This document shows, piece by piece, positions 54,627 through 63,735 of a DNA stretch of 64,000 nt. The notes below the pieces were generated by a model. That model was not told where the DNA came from. It saw nothing but the letters and a program-made list of their open reading frames with translations, and searched no databases. The translations under genes and the position numbers were made by a program. Origin of the DNA: Thermoproteota archaeon (GTDB lineage Archaea; Thermoproteota; Thermoprotei_A; Sulfolobales; NBVN01); assembly GCA_030550455.1 (NCBI GenBank), contig JAUQPH010000004.1, positions 62,001 through 126,000 on the forward strand. Reading direction: 5' to 3'. Positions within the stretch are counted from its first letter, which is position 1; each line of letters begins with the position of its first letter.

Positions 54627-55304
54627 TTAGCTAGTAGACCGAGTATAGTTAGCTGCCTTATATCTCGCTAATGACGCTACCTGCAGTAACTTAGTAATCA
54701 CGTAAAGATAGCATACGCATGCCAGCAGTACCACAGAGTACGCTAGAGCTCCCCGAACTACTTGCTCGAGTACGCCACCGATCATCAATAAGAAGATCCT
54801 CACGTCTCTAGAAGCTATACTAAGTGAAGGCCTCAGTGCCATAGGGTGGATGCCTAAGTCGAACTGACTTCTAATGTGCAGGTAACTCACTAGTAGAGCC
54901 CCACTTATTGCTAAAGTCGGTACGACATTGTCAAGTGGCTCCGGAAGGCATTCACTCGACGATATTGATGCTGATGCTACTATGAGTATGTCAGCGAGTC
55001 GATCTAGCATAGAGTCTAGAAATGACCCAAATTTCGACTCCATTTTCTTCGCTCTAGCCAGCTCACCATCAACTCCGTCTACAATAGAGGAGATTTCAGC
55101 TACCACACCACCAATAGCTGGCAAACCGATGGTAAAACTTATAGCTGAGAGTACTGATAGTATGAACGATGCTACCGATACCTGGTTTGGTGTTATTGGA
55201 AGATTACTTTTTAGTATTAGCTTTGTTATTCTAGTTGATACTCTCCTGTTTACGTACTTAGATATCGGACCATCGGTAGATTTAATAAAAATCTCTACAC
55301 TAAT
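54627..55304 (-). CDS. CDP-alcohol phosphatidyltransferase, DIP-phosphate synthase-like
   Basis: About 225 residues with several TM helices. The signature GVDGELARAKKMESKFGSF followed by LDSMLDR is the DGxxARxxxxxxxxGxxxDxxxD motif. The N-terminal KSTDGPISKYVNRRVSTRI then SNLPITPNQVS matches the DIPPS domain that condenses CDP-inositol with inositol phosphate. The first standard start (TTG at 55124) would remove that region. The chosen start is ATT at 55304, about 30-45 bases after a TATA-like TTTAAGCTATTTAATAA (55334-55350). Works in the same pathway as the genes at 62495 and 63736. Confidence 0.8.
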   Translation of the reverse strand: MSVEIFIKSTDGPISKYVNRRVSTRITKLILKSNLPITPNQVSVASFILSVLSAISFTIGLPAIGGVVAEISSIVDGVDGELARAKKMESKFGSFLDSMLDRLADILIVASASISSSECLPEPLDNVVPTLAISGALLVSYLHIRSQFDLGIHPMALRPSLSIASRDVRIFLLMIGGVLEQVVRGALAYSVVLLACVCYLYVITKLLQVASLARYKAANYTRSTS

Positions 55305-55333
55305 GGCGTCCCCTATAACAAAACTGAGTAGAG

Positions 55334-55350
55334 TTATTAAATAGCTTAAA
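55334..55350 (-). promoter_or_regulatory. TATA-like element of the DIP synthase gene
   Basis: Minus-strand TTTAAGCTATTTAATAA, 30-46 bases upstream of the proposed ATT start, so the transcript would have little or no leader. Confidence 0.35.
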
Positions 55351-55514
55351 ACTAGAGATACATATACAATAGTAAATAGGAAATAAGTATAAAAACTTCA
55401 GTTGATCTCGATAATCAAAATGCTATTTCAAAGAAATCTATTCGATTAGTTACCGAACGTAAAGTTGATTTAAAGCTTTATAATGTGTCATGAGCTTACT
55501 CTCGATGACCTGTC

Positions 55515-55946
55515 TTGAGCACATATATACCCATGTCGCTAAACAACATGGTTAAAATGAGTGAAAACAAAGAGTTGCTTACTCAGGTTGAGATGGTAAA
55601 TAAGTTCCTCATGTGTATTTCTTCGCTTATTTATCATGGTCTTGGAAGCAATTACCCTGGTCTTAATGCCTTGTTCTTCTTGAGGCTTCGAATGCATGGG
55701 GTTGACTTACAGGTTGGATTAGTCGATGACACAGAGACATACTTAAAAACTCTAGTTTCACTGGTTGGAGATGAGAAACTGGCTCACCAGCTCCTCAGGT
55801 CTATACTACCCAAGAAGAAAGCCTTCGAAGAAGCAATCAAAGTACTTCTGTCATCGCAAAGCAAGGTAGAGCTTGAGATGTCTCTCTTAAACATCATGAG
55901 AAAGTATGAGAGAGATATAAGGTCTGTTTGCAGAGAGTTACGCTAG
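55515..55946 (+). CDS. Unrecognised helical protein of 143 aa
   Basis: Start uncertain: candidates are 55515, the ATG MSLNNMV six codons in, or MSENKEL. The product is helical with a hydrophobic middle (FLMCISSLIYHGLG) and LRLRMHGVDLQVGLV, then a charged C-terminus ending RDIRSVCRELR. No family recognised. Convergent with ileS, 25 bases apart. Confidence 0.5.
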   Translation: MSTYIPMSLNNMVKMSENKELLTQVEMVNKFLMCISSLIYHGLGSNYPGLNALFFLRLRMHGVDLQVGLVDDTETYLKTLVSLVGDEKLAHQLLRSILPKKKAFEEAIKVLLSSQSKVELEMSLLNIMRKYERDIRSVCRELR

Positions 55947-55971
55947 TCCGCTCTACCAGCTTCAAGAAGGT

Positions 55972-58956
55972 TTAAGAAGGTTGCCTAAGAGGTAACTTCT
56001 TCACCCCGATTTTAACTACGAATCCCTCGATATCCCAGGTCTTTACGTAGGAACCTTCCTCGGGGGGTTCTCTAGCAAGCTTTACGGCTCTAACTTCTCT
56101 AGATATGTAGTCACCGAGGGAGCTTAGTGCTGCTAGGATGTCTTCAGAGTCCGAATCTATAGTGACATCTATGAATTCTGAGACATCAAGACCCATCTCT
56201 TTTCTCATGACCTGTATTCTGCGCACGAGCTCCCGCGCTAACGCCTCCATATAGAGATCTTTATCTACACTCCTGGGTAGGCAGACCGTGATTCCTTCCT
56301 CATGGATCGACTCGAAGTCGCTCTCAGAGCATGCTAAAGCATCCACTGCCGTTTTAACAGTTTTAACGTTAGACAGCCTGGATATTACGTCCCTCAATGG
56401 CTCTATACTGCGCAGAACTTTATCATTCGATACTATAATGGCCTCCCGCATCGGCCACCTAATCTTTATTCCAAGCTTGTTTCTTAGTGAGGCCAGTAGC
56501 TCTACTGCCTTAAGAGCAGTTTTAAAGCTCTCCTCTAGTTCCGGTCTTATTCTGGCTTCATCTACCTCCTCGATCTTAGTTAAGTGAACACTCTCAGACT
56601 CCTCGGGTTCGAAGTACTTTATGAAGCGTATCCAGAGGGCTTCCGCTATATGTGGGACAGCTGGAGATAACAGCTTAACTAACCTCTTCAGCACGTAGTA
56701 GAGAGTAGCGTAGACTGCGAATCTGTCGTCACCTACTTCACTCCAAACTCTCGGTCTGACTAGCTTTAGGTACGTCCTGCTTAAGTCCTCGACGGTAAAG
56801 TCTATTAAGACCTGAACCGCCTTATGGATCTCGTATTTAGACATCAACTCAACAAACTCTTTAGTGGTCGTGTTTATCCTCGAGAGTATCCACTCGTCTT
56901 CGACGGACAGTTTACTGGAGTAGCTCGTGAGGTCATGTTTCTTAGGAGAGAACTTGTCTAAGTCCATATACATAGCAGCAAACCTAAAGACGTTCCACAG
57001 TATGTTCAGTATGCTAGTTGAAACCTTTCTGACTTCATCAGGGTCGAACATGAAGGACTCTCCGGGTGGATACCTAGAGAGTAGGTAGAGCCTCATCGGG
57101 TCAACTCCGAACCTCTTGACCGCTTCTTCAGCATATACTACGTTACCTAAGTGCTTAGACATCTTCCTCCCGAATTTATCGAGGACGTGACCTTGTATGA
57201 GGATCTGCTTGTACGGAGCCACGCCTTTATCTATAACCGATGTAGCTAGAAGCGAGTAGAACCACCCTCTGGTCTGGTCGACGGCCTCAGTTATGAAAGT
57301 GTACGGATATAGCTTATCGAAAAGATCCTTATTCCTCAACCCATCGACAGACGCTATCCATGCAACACCGCTGTCTATCCAGACGTCAACAACGAACGGC
57401 TCTCTAACCCATTTAGAGCAGTCCTGCGTTTTGAGTTCAACCATATCAATCCACGGTCTGTGAACAAGTCTATCGTCATCTACTTCAGGGAGAACTGAAG
57501 CGCGGCTCTTTAATTCCTCAATACTACCGATTACGAGTATCTTGCTAGGGTCTTCAGAACACCTCCAAATAGGTAGCGGTGTACCCCATATTCGAGACCT
57601 AGATATAGTCCAATCTTTAACGTTCGCTAGCCATGACTCAAACCGACTTCTGTGCACCTTAGGATAGATCTCGACTGAGCTGAGAGCTTCTAAGAGCTTC
57701 TCTCTGAGGTGACTCATGGCTATAAACCACTGTCTATCTGCTCTATACACTAGTGGAGTACCACACCTCCAGCAGTGTGGGTATCTATGGACAACTTTTC
57801 CCGATTTAACTAAGAGGTTCTTCTTCTCGAGGACTTCGATAACGAGCCTAGATGCCCTGTCTACCGTTAAACCACTAAACACTCCAGCTCGGTCTTCAAA
57901 TACCCCACTAGAGTTGACTGTACTAGTAATCGGTAGTCCGTACTTAACTCCAAGCTCGAAGTCCTCCGGACCGTGACCAGGAGCTATGTGTACGAGCCCG
58001 GTGCCCTCCTCAAGACTGACGAATTCTGCGTCTAGGACTATGTGGCTACTTGCGTGCTCTGCGTGGAGGGGCACCTCCTCTAGCAGTGGGTGCTCATAAG
58101 CTAAACCTCGTAGTTCGACCCCCTTTCTGGTATCAGAGCAGCTCCAATTATCAAGTCCAAGTTCTCTAGCTACTTTATCTGCTAACGCTTTAGCTACGTA
58201 TAGCTTCTCACTTCTTATATCCAGCAGGCAGTACTCTGCATCAGGGTGGACGGCGACAGCCTCATTATCAACTAGAGTCCACGGGGTGGTTGTCCATATG
58301 AGTAGGTACTCCCCGTCTTTACCTTTAATCTTGAACTTAACGTACACTGAAGGAGATTCTTTCTCTTCGTAACCCATATCAACTTCTGCGTCGCTTAGAG
58401 CTGTCTCACACCTAGGACAGAAAGGAAGCACCCTATATCCTTCATAGAGTAGTCCCTTCTCCCAAGCTCTTTTTATTATGTACCACACGTACTCTACGTA
58501 CCTACTTCTTCTAGTTTCATAAGCGTTGTCTAAGTCTAGCCATAGCCCAAGGAGCTCGGTTGCGTATAGTTTCCAGTATGTAAGGTAGTAGTCAACGAGC
58601 TTGTTGCACTCTCCAACAAACCTCTCGAGTCCCACCTTCTCGGAAATATCTCGCTTGGTCTTTACACCTAGCTTCTTCTCTACTTCTACCTCAACCGGCA
58701 GACCCTGCTCGTCCCACCCACCTTGAGCCCAGACATCGTAGCCTAAGACCTTGTGATACCTCAGCACGAAGTCCTTATACACTCTCCCCCTTAGGTGACC
58801 GACGTGTGGATATCCATTAGCAGTAGGAGGTCCCTCGAGGAAGCTAAATAGGTCTCTTCCGGAAAGAGCGCGCCACTTACTTGGTATATTCCTCTCCTTC
58901 CAGTACTTCCTTACCTCATCCTCTATCTTTCTTACGTCCAGCGGAGGTAAATCAAT
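55972..58956 (-). CDS. ileS: Isoleucyl-tRNA synthetase (ATT start proposed)
   Basis: About 994 residues. The HIGH motif is YPHVGHLRGRVYKDF; the CP1 editing domain has TTPWTLVDNEAVAVHPD; KMSKS is KFGRKMSKHLGNV; then the anticodon-binding domain. The first standard start, GTG at 58782, lies after the HIGH motif, so it cannot be right. In frame upstream there is only ATT at 58956 (and CTG at 58941) before a stop at 58966-58968. ATT gives AIDLPPLDVRKIEDEVRKYW, with DVRKIEDEVRKYWKE matching the family N-terminus. Charges tRNA-Ile in the cytoplasm. Confidence 0.93.
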   Translation of the reverse strand: MDLPPLDVRKIEDEVRKYWKERNIPSKWRALSGRDLFSFLEGPPTANGYPHVGHLRGRVYKDFVLRYHKVLGYDVWAQGGWDEQGLPVEVEVEKKLGVKTKRDISEKVGLERFVGECNKLVDYYLTYWKLYATELLGLWLDLDNAYETRRSRYVEYVWYIIKRAWEKGLLYEGYRVLPFCPRCETALSDAEVDMGYEEKESPSVYVKFKIKGKDGEYLLIWTTTPWTLVDNEAVAVHPDAEYCLLDIRSEKLYVAKALADKVARELGLDNWSCSDTRKGVELRGLAYEHPLLEEVPLHAEHASSHIVLDAEFVSLEEGTGLVHIAPGHGPEDFELGVKYGLPITSTVNSSGVFEDRAGVFSGLTVDRASRLVIEVLEKKNLLVKSGKVVHRYPHCWRCGTPLVYRADRQWFIAMSHLREKLLEALSSVEIYPKVHRSRFESWLANVKDWTISRSRIWGTPLPIWRCSEDPSKILVIGSIEELKSRASVLPEVDDDRLVHRPWIDMVELKTQDCSKWVREPFVVDVWIDSGVAWIASVDGLRNKDLFDKLYPYTFITEAVDQTRGWFYSLLATSVIDKGVAPYKQILIQGHVLDKFGRKMSKHLGNVVYAEEAVKRFGVDPMRLYLLSRYPPGESFMFDPDEVRKVSTSILNILWNVFRFAAMYMDLDKFSPKKHDLTSYSSKLSVEDEWILSRINTTTKEFVELMSKYEIHKAVQVLIDFTVEDLSRTYLKLVRPRVWSEVGDDRFAVYATLYYVLKRLVKLLSPAVPHIAEALWIRFIKYFEPEESESVHLTKIEEVDEARIRPELEESFKTALKAVELLASLRNKLGIKIRWPMREAIIVSNDKVLRSIEPLRDVISRLSNVKTVKTAVDALACSESDFESIHEEGITVCLPRSVDKDLYMEALARELVRRIQVMRKEMGLDVSEFIDVTIDSDSEDILAALSSLGDYISREVRAVKLAREPPEEGSYVKTWDIEGFVVKIGVKKLPLRQPS

Positions 58957-59076
58957 AGCAGACCCCTACAAAGCTAGATAGATTAACCTAATAAGCTCCT
59001 AGAAAGGGAGCTCGATTTCGTTAGCTATGTAACTGAGTTAAATTGAGCCCGATATATGGTAGTTCGGTGATGGATA

Positions 59077-60264
59077 GTGCTGGATTTAGCCTCCACCATA
59101 CTATGCTCAGTTTCTGCCTTCATCATTCTCTCTAACTCTATCCTGATGTTGCTAGCTTCTTTAAGTAGAGCTAGGCCACTTGAGCTAAGCCGCAGTGGAG
59201 TTCAATCCAAGGTTGAGGTAGCAATAGTTGTACCAGCCTATAGAGAGGGACCTTTCATACACTACGTGATCCAGTCTCTCAAGGAAGTAGACTACCCAAA
59301 GAACCACTTGAAGCTAGTTATAGTTGGGGAAGAAGACGACGTAGAAACGTATAGGGAAATAGAGAAGCTGTGCGACGTCAGAAGCGATCATATAGACTGT
59401 GGTGGCATAAGGGGGATTTATATAGTTAATACGTCAGGAGAGCGCGGTAAGCCAGCTGCTCTTAATTTCGCTCTTAAGTATGTTGACGCAGACATCGTAG
59501 GGTTTTATGATGCCGAGGACTTAGTACACCCAAAGCACGTTTCAATAGCTGTTGAGCTACTCGAGGACAGCTCCGTAGCCGCCGTTCAGTTCGTCCGCGA
59601 GGTGGCGAAAATTCCGGGAGCGTTAGGGGAAGCTCAAGCCGCCGACTTCTACTTCTACTACATGGTTTTACAACCTTTCTTAATGCGGTATACGGGGTTG
59701 GCTGAGATATGCGGTTCAGCTTTCTTTATTAAGTCGTCACTCTTAAAAGAAACTGGTGGATTCAACACTAACTCTCCAGCTGAAGACTTAGACCTAACCT
59801 ATAGATTAGGGGCTTTAGGACTAAAAGTTCTGCTGGCCCTACCTCCTTCAACAACTAGACCAATAGCCAGCACTTCTAGCTTGATAAAGCAGAGAGCTCG
59901 CTGGATACGGGGTGGGATATTGTCGATACCTACCGGATTCAGTGCCGCACCTAGGTCTATTCCCTTAATGCTAATAACAGGGTTCATGCCCATAACCACT
60001 GTAACTTCCTCACTAACTCTACTGCTAGGTGTAGTAGCACTACTCACAGGCTCTACCCTTACGTTGTCTAAGTATGCTATAGTTGCTTTGGTATTTGCTT
60101 GTGTGCTAGGTGCTTCATCGGTGCTTGCGTCTAACTTGGGTAAGACTCGTATGCTTAGGTATCTCGCCATCATGTCCTTCGTGTATTACTTAGCTAGCTG
60201 GAGGGCTCTTGTCGAGCTATTTACTTCCCCAAGGAGTTGGACAAAATCACAGTCTAAAGCTTGA
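59077..60264 (+). CDS. Membrane GT2-family glycosyltransferase
   Basis: 395 residues. N-terminal TM helix (about 3-25), then VAIVVPAYREGPFIHYVI, VGFYDAEDLVHPKH (DxD-type, Asp-Ala-Glu-Asp), GSAFFIKSSLLKETGGFN, SPAEDLDLTYRL (ED) and IKQRARWIRGG (QxxRW), the full motif set of processive GT2 enzymes, followed by TM helices in the last 110 residues. Probably makes a polysaccharide or glycolipid; sugar unknown. GTG start. Confidence 0.87.
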   Translation: MLDLASTILCSVSAFIILSNSILMLLASLSRARPLELSRSGVQSKVEVAIVVPAYREGPFIHYVIQSLKEVDYPKNHLKLVIVGEEDDVETYREIEKLCDVRSDHIDCGGIRGIYIVNTSGERGKPAALNFALKYVDADIVGFYDAEDLVHPKHVSIAVELLEDSSVAAVQFVREVAKIPGALGEAQAADFYFYYMVLQPFLMRYTGLAEICGSAFFIKSSLLKETGGFNTNSPAEDLDLTYRLGALGLKVLLALPPSTTRPIASTSSLIKQRARWIRGGILSIPTGFSAAPRSIPLMLITGFMPITTVTSSLTLLLGVVALLTGSTLTLSKYAIVALVFACVLGASSVLASNLGKTRMLRYLAIMSFVYYLASWRALVELFTSPRSWTKSQSKA

Positions 60265-60286
60265 AACGGATTTTTATCTGAACTTT

Positions 60287-60297
60287 GCTTTAAAACT
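60287..60297 (+). promoter_or_regulatory. TATA-like element before the carboxyltransferase gene
   Basis: GCTTTAAAACT lies 16-26 bases before the ATG at 60313. A second candidate ATTTTTATC is at 60269-60277. The GGTGAGCAAGGT before the ATG can act as ribosome-binding site, so the upstream box is an alternative. Confidence 0.3.
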
Positions 60298-60312
60298 TGG
60301 TGAGCAAGGTCC

Positions 60313-61875
60313 ATGAGCTCTAGGATAGAAGAACTAAAGAAGCTCTACGAGCAGGCGATGCTGGGGGGAGGTAAGGAAGCTATCGAGGCTCAACACTCTA
60401 GGGGCAAGCTTACGGCTCGCGAGAGGGTCGAGCTGCTGGTAGACCCTGGCACCTTCCTCGAGTTAGACATGTTCGTTCGACACAGAGCAACAGAGTTCGG
60501 CATGGACAAGAGGTGGGTTTGGGGAGACGCTGTAGTAACTGGGCTAGCTAAGATAGATGGAAGGAGGACGGTAGTCATAGCTCAAGACTTCACATTCATG
60601 GGTGGGTCATTGGGGGAAATGCATGCTGCGAAGATAGTTAAGGCAATGCAGTTCGCGATCAGCCAGGGCATTCCCATAGTCTTTTTAAACGACTCAGGTG
60701 GAGCTAGAATACAGGAGGGAGTGGACTCCCTTAAGGGTTATGGGGACATATTCTATATGAACGTTATGGCGTCTGGTGTAGTACCGCAAATAGCGGCAAT
60801 TATGGGTCCCTGTGCCGGGGGGGCGGTTTACTCACCCGCTCTCATGGACTTCGTAGTGATGGTGAAAAAGACATCATTCATGTTCATTACCGGCCCTAGA
60901 GTAGTTAAAGCAGCTATCGGTGAAGTAGTCGACGAACAACAGCTCGGAGGTCCGGAGGTTCATGCTTCTAAGTCTGGGCAGGCAGACTTCGTTGCCGATA
61001 ACGACAAGGAGGCAATATCGATAATCAAGAGGCTTCTATCTTACTTACCGAGTAACAACATGGAGGATCCACCGGTAATTAAGGTTGGCGATCCTCCCGA
61101 TAGAGACGTTCCTGAACTAGATGAGGTAGTTCCCGAAGACCCTAACGCTCCCTACGATATGTATAGAGTTATAAATGGAGTGCTGGATGCTGGGTCGTTT
61201 CTGGAAGTAAAGGCTCATTGGGCTAAGAACGCTATAACAGGCTTTGGCAGGATAGACGGAAGATCGGTTTGCGTTATAGCTAATCAACCTAACTACCTCG
61301 CTGGAGTCCTGGATATAGACTCTTCAGACAAGATAGCGGAGCACGTAAGGTTCTGCGATGCCTTCAATATACCCATAATTACTTTCGTAGATGTTCCAGG
61401 CTATATGCCGGGCACTAGGCAGGAGCACGGTGGGATAATAAGGCATGGGGCGAAGGTTCTATACGCCTATAGTGAAGCGACGGTCCCGAAGATAACGGTA
61501 ATAGTTAGGAAAGCTTACGGTGGTGCCTACATAGCTATGGGGTCTAAGCACCTAGGGGCCGACTTTGTAGCTGCCTGGCCGACTGCCGAGATAGCTGTCA
61601 TGGGACCCGAAGGGGCTGCTGAAATAATCTGGAGGAGAGAGCTTGAGGCAGTTAAAGACCCGCAGGAGAGAGCTAAGCTACTAGCTAAGTTTACAGAAGA
61701 ATACAGAAGCAAGTTCGCTAACCCATATGTAGCAGCCAGCCGAGGTTATATAGACTCAGTGATCCAGCCAAGAGACACTAGGCGCGTAATCGCAAGAGCT
61801 CTCGACATGCTGTCTACAAAGAGAGAAGTGAGAATATGGGTTCCACCTAAGAAGCACGGATTAACACCAGTTTAG
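60313..61875 (+). CDS. Acyl-CoA carboxylase carboxyltransferase subunit
   Basis: 520 residues, a biotin-dependent carboxyltransferase of the propionyl/acetyl-CoA carboxylase beta type. HSRGKLTARERVELLVDPGTF, GGSLGEMHAAKIVKAM, GPCAGGAVYSPALMDFVVM, and FVDVPGYMPGTRQEHGGIIRHGAK with KAYGGAYIAMGSK are typical blocks (acyl-CoA and biotin binding). The matching biotin carboxylase and biotin carrier genes are not in the window, so the partner lies elsewhere. Could serve propionyl-CoA metabolism or a decarboxylase complex. Confidence 0.92.
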   Translation: MSSRIEELKKLYEQAMLGGGKEAIEAQHSRGKLTARERVELLVDPGTFLELDMFVRHRATEFGMDKRWVWGDAVVTGLAKIDGRRTVVIAQDFTFMGGSLGEMHAAKIVKAMQFAISQGIPIVFLNDSGGARIQEGVDSLKGYGDIFYMNVMASGVVPQIAAIMGPCAGGAVYSPALMDFVVMVKKTSFMFITGPRVVKAAIGEVVDEQQLGGPEVHASKSGQADFVADNDKEAISIIKRLLSYLPSNNMEDPPVIKVGDPPDRDVPELDEVVPEDPNAPYDMYRVINGVLDAGSFLEVKAHWAKNAITGFGRIDGRSVCVIANQPNYLAGVLDIDSSDKIAEHVRFCDAFNIPIITFVDVPGYMPGTRQEHGGIIRHGAKVLYAYSEATVPKITVIVRKAYGGAYIAMGSKHLGADFVAAWPTAEIAVMGPEGAAEIIWRRELEAVKDPQERAKLLAKFTEEYRSKFANPYVAASRGYIDSVIQPRDTRRVIARALDMLSTKREVRIWVPPKKHGLTPV

Positions 61876-62494
61876 CCAAAGTCCTCGCTTTTCAAATAAG
61901 ACAACTAAAGTTAATGAATGTTTTCGAGTAAACAAGAAGTTAAACCTGCCCAGTTCGATCTCTGGAGAGTTCAAGTAGCTTAGTTGACAGAATAATGTAG
62001 CTAGAGCGAGCCCGTTTGTCCCTGGATGCTCACTCTTATTAGTTTGTTTTCGTTCGTAGCTGTATCCAGGGGCTTCCACCTCACCCATACAGATATTGGT
62101 ATCTGTATGGCTTCATGAGTGGCTGTTGAACCCAACGGCACGGAGCTCCCATCTAGCTTAAGCCTCGGGTGGCTTGGAGCATCGCTCCCATCACCACCCA
62201 GGCTTATCAATAAAATAAACATAAACAACGCTTACAAGCATTTCCTAAAAACATCAAGAAGAAAACAGCCCGCCTTAAGAGAGGCTCCTAAACCGAAAAA
62301 CGTTATCTTCCGCTATACTTAGTGCGAGAAGTCCTATTAGAGTTGACGCGTGGTTGCAGACACGATTTCGCAGCTAGTTGATCATACTAATGCTCGTTGA
62401 AGAGATCACACATACCTTCATAGAATGCCGTAACTTTCTATCGGTAGCTCGTTAAAGCTTTTATTTGCTGAATCGACAATAGAATAGTCGCTCT
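61876..62494. other. Intergenic with repeat copy C
   Basis: No functional gene. Repeat copy C fills 62012-62271. A TATA-like AAGCTTTTATTT near 62454-62465 and GGTGAT before the ATG at 62507 region mark the promoter and ribosome-binding site of the inositol-phosphate synthase gene. Confidence 0.5.
62012..62271 (-). mobile_element. 260-bp dispersed repeat, family 1, copy C
   Basis: The best preserved copy. The minus strand is open for 75 codons and includes GGDGSDAPSHPRLKLDGSS, then VPLGSTATHEAIQIPI and SVWVRWKPLDTATNENKL, a tail reminiscent of crenarchaeal TnpB proteins. The hairpin at 62085-62110 has 11-bp perfect arms (CCATACAGATA, loop TTGG). Ends match copies A and B exactly, and the flanking bases differ. 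Confidence 0.72.
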
Positions 62495-63730
62495 TTGGTG
62501 ATATCTATGACAATACGTGTAGGCATAATTGGGCAGGGGTACGTAGCATCAACACTAGCGCTAGGATTAGCTAGAATTAAGGAGGGAGAGATAGGCCTTA
62601 ACGGAATTCCGTTTCAGAACTTTATTAAAAGCTATAGAGTTGAGGATGTAGAGATAGTGTCGAGTATAGATGTCGACGCTAATAAGATAGGTTTGTCTCT
62701 TCTTGATGTCGTTAGAATGTACTTCCCTAGTTTAAGTAAAAAATACGAGTCTTTAGAGAGAGTTAGGGTGTCCCCGGGTATACACCTCGGGAGCACTAGA
62801 AACCTCCCCATAAAAGCCGTGGGAATAGAGAGCGAGGTGGGTCTAGAAAACGCTATTTACGAAATAGTGAATGAGTGGGACAAGAGTGGTGTAGACGTCT
62901 TAGTAAACCTTATTACGACTGAGTATTCAGAGCCCTTAGAGAGCTTTCACCACTTACATAAACTAATCAGATCTAATGAGTACGAAGGTCTTCCAGCGAC
63001 TTACGCGTATGTATATGCGGCAGCAGTTTACGCCGAGACTGTGAAGCCGGTTGCGTTCATAAACGCTATTCCTGCTACAGTAGCTAGAAGTAGGTCGATC
63101 GTTAGAGCATTCGAGGAGAGAAACAGCATTGTTCTCGGGGACGATGGAGCTAGTGGTGCTACACCACTAACTAGCGACATCCTGGAGTATCTAGCTGAGA
63201 GAAACAGGGTTCCTAGGGGGGTCGTGCAGTTTAACATAGGTGGAAACCTTGACTTTCTAGCACTTCTGGACGAGACTAGAAACAAAGCGAAAGAAAAGAC
63301 CAAGAGCAGCGTAGTATCTGATGTTCTAGGCTTCGAGGTGCCAACCTTCATTAAGCCTACCGGCTACGTGGAGTACTTAGGAGATAAAAAGTTCGTGTCT
63401 ATGCATATCGAGACCATAGGGTTCAACGAGTCAATCGACGAGATAGTTGTGAATGCGAGGATAAACGATAGCCCCGCACTAGCCGGTCTTTTAGTAGACC
63501 TCGTTAGGCTAGCTAAAATAGCTCTTAACGCAGGGTATAGGGGGACTTTATACGAAATCAACTCTTTCTATATGAAGAGTCCGGGACCTGAGGGATCAAA
63601 GTCTATATCTAGGATAGTAGCCTACCAGATTCTCGTGGACTGGCTCTTGAGAATGGGAGAACTAACGAGATTACCTAGGTACAGCGTACACAACTTCATT
63701 CCAGAGCTTAAGAAGATATACGACCTATAG
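62495..63730 (+). CDS. Inositol-1-phosphate synthase
   Basis: 411 residues. N-terminal NAD-binding IRVGIIGQGYVASTLALGLARI, VDVLVNLITTEYSE, AFINAIPATVARS, GDDGASGATPLTSDIL (catalytic region) and VQFNIGGNLDF are the family blocks of archaeal and actinobacterial myo-inositol-1-phosphate synthases. Converts glucose-6-phosphate to L-inositol-1-phosphate, the first step of DIP solute and inositol lipid synthesis. The second Met (MTIRVGI, five codons later) is the likelier start. The next gene begins six bases after the stop. Confidence 0.9.
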   Translation: MVISMTIRVGIIGQGYVASTLALGLARIKEGEIGLNGIPFQNFIKSYRVEDVEIVSSIDVDANKIGLSLLDVVRMYFPSLSKKYESLERVRVSPGIHLGSTRNLPIKAVGIESEVGLENAIYEIVNEWDKSGVDVLVNLITTEYSEPLESFHHLHKLIRSNEYEGLPATYAYVYAAAVYAETVKPVAFINAIPATVARSRSIVRAFEERNSIVLGDDGASGATPLTSDILEYLAERNRVPRGVVQFNIGGNLDFLALLDETRNKAKEKTKSSVVSDVLGFEVPTFIKPTGYVEYLGDKKFVSMHIETIGFNESIDEIVVNARINDSPALAGLLVDLVRLAKIALNAGYRGTLYEINSFYMKSPGPEGSKSISRIVAYQILVDWLLRMGELTRLPRYSVHNFIPELKKIYDL

Positions 63731-63735
63731 TCACC

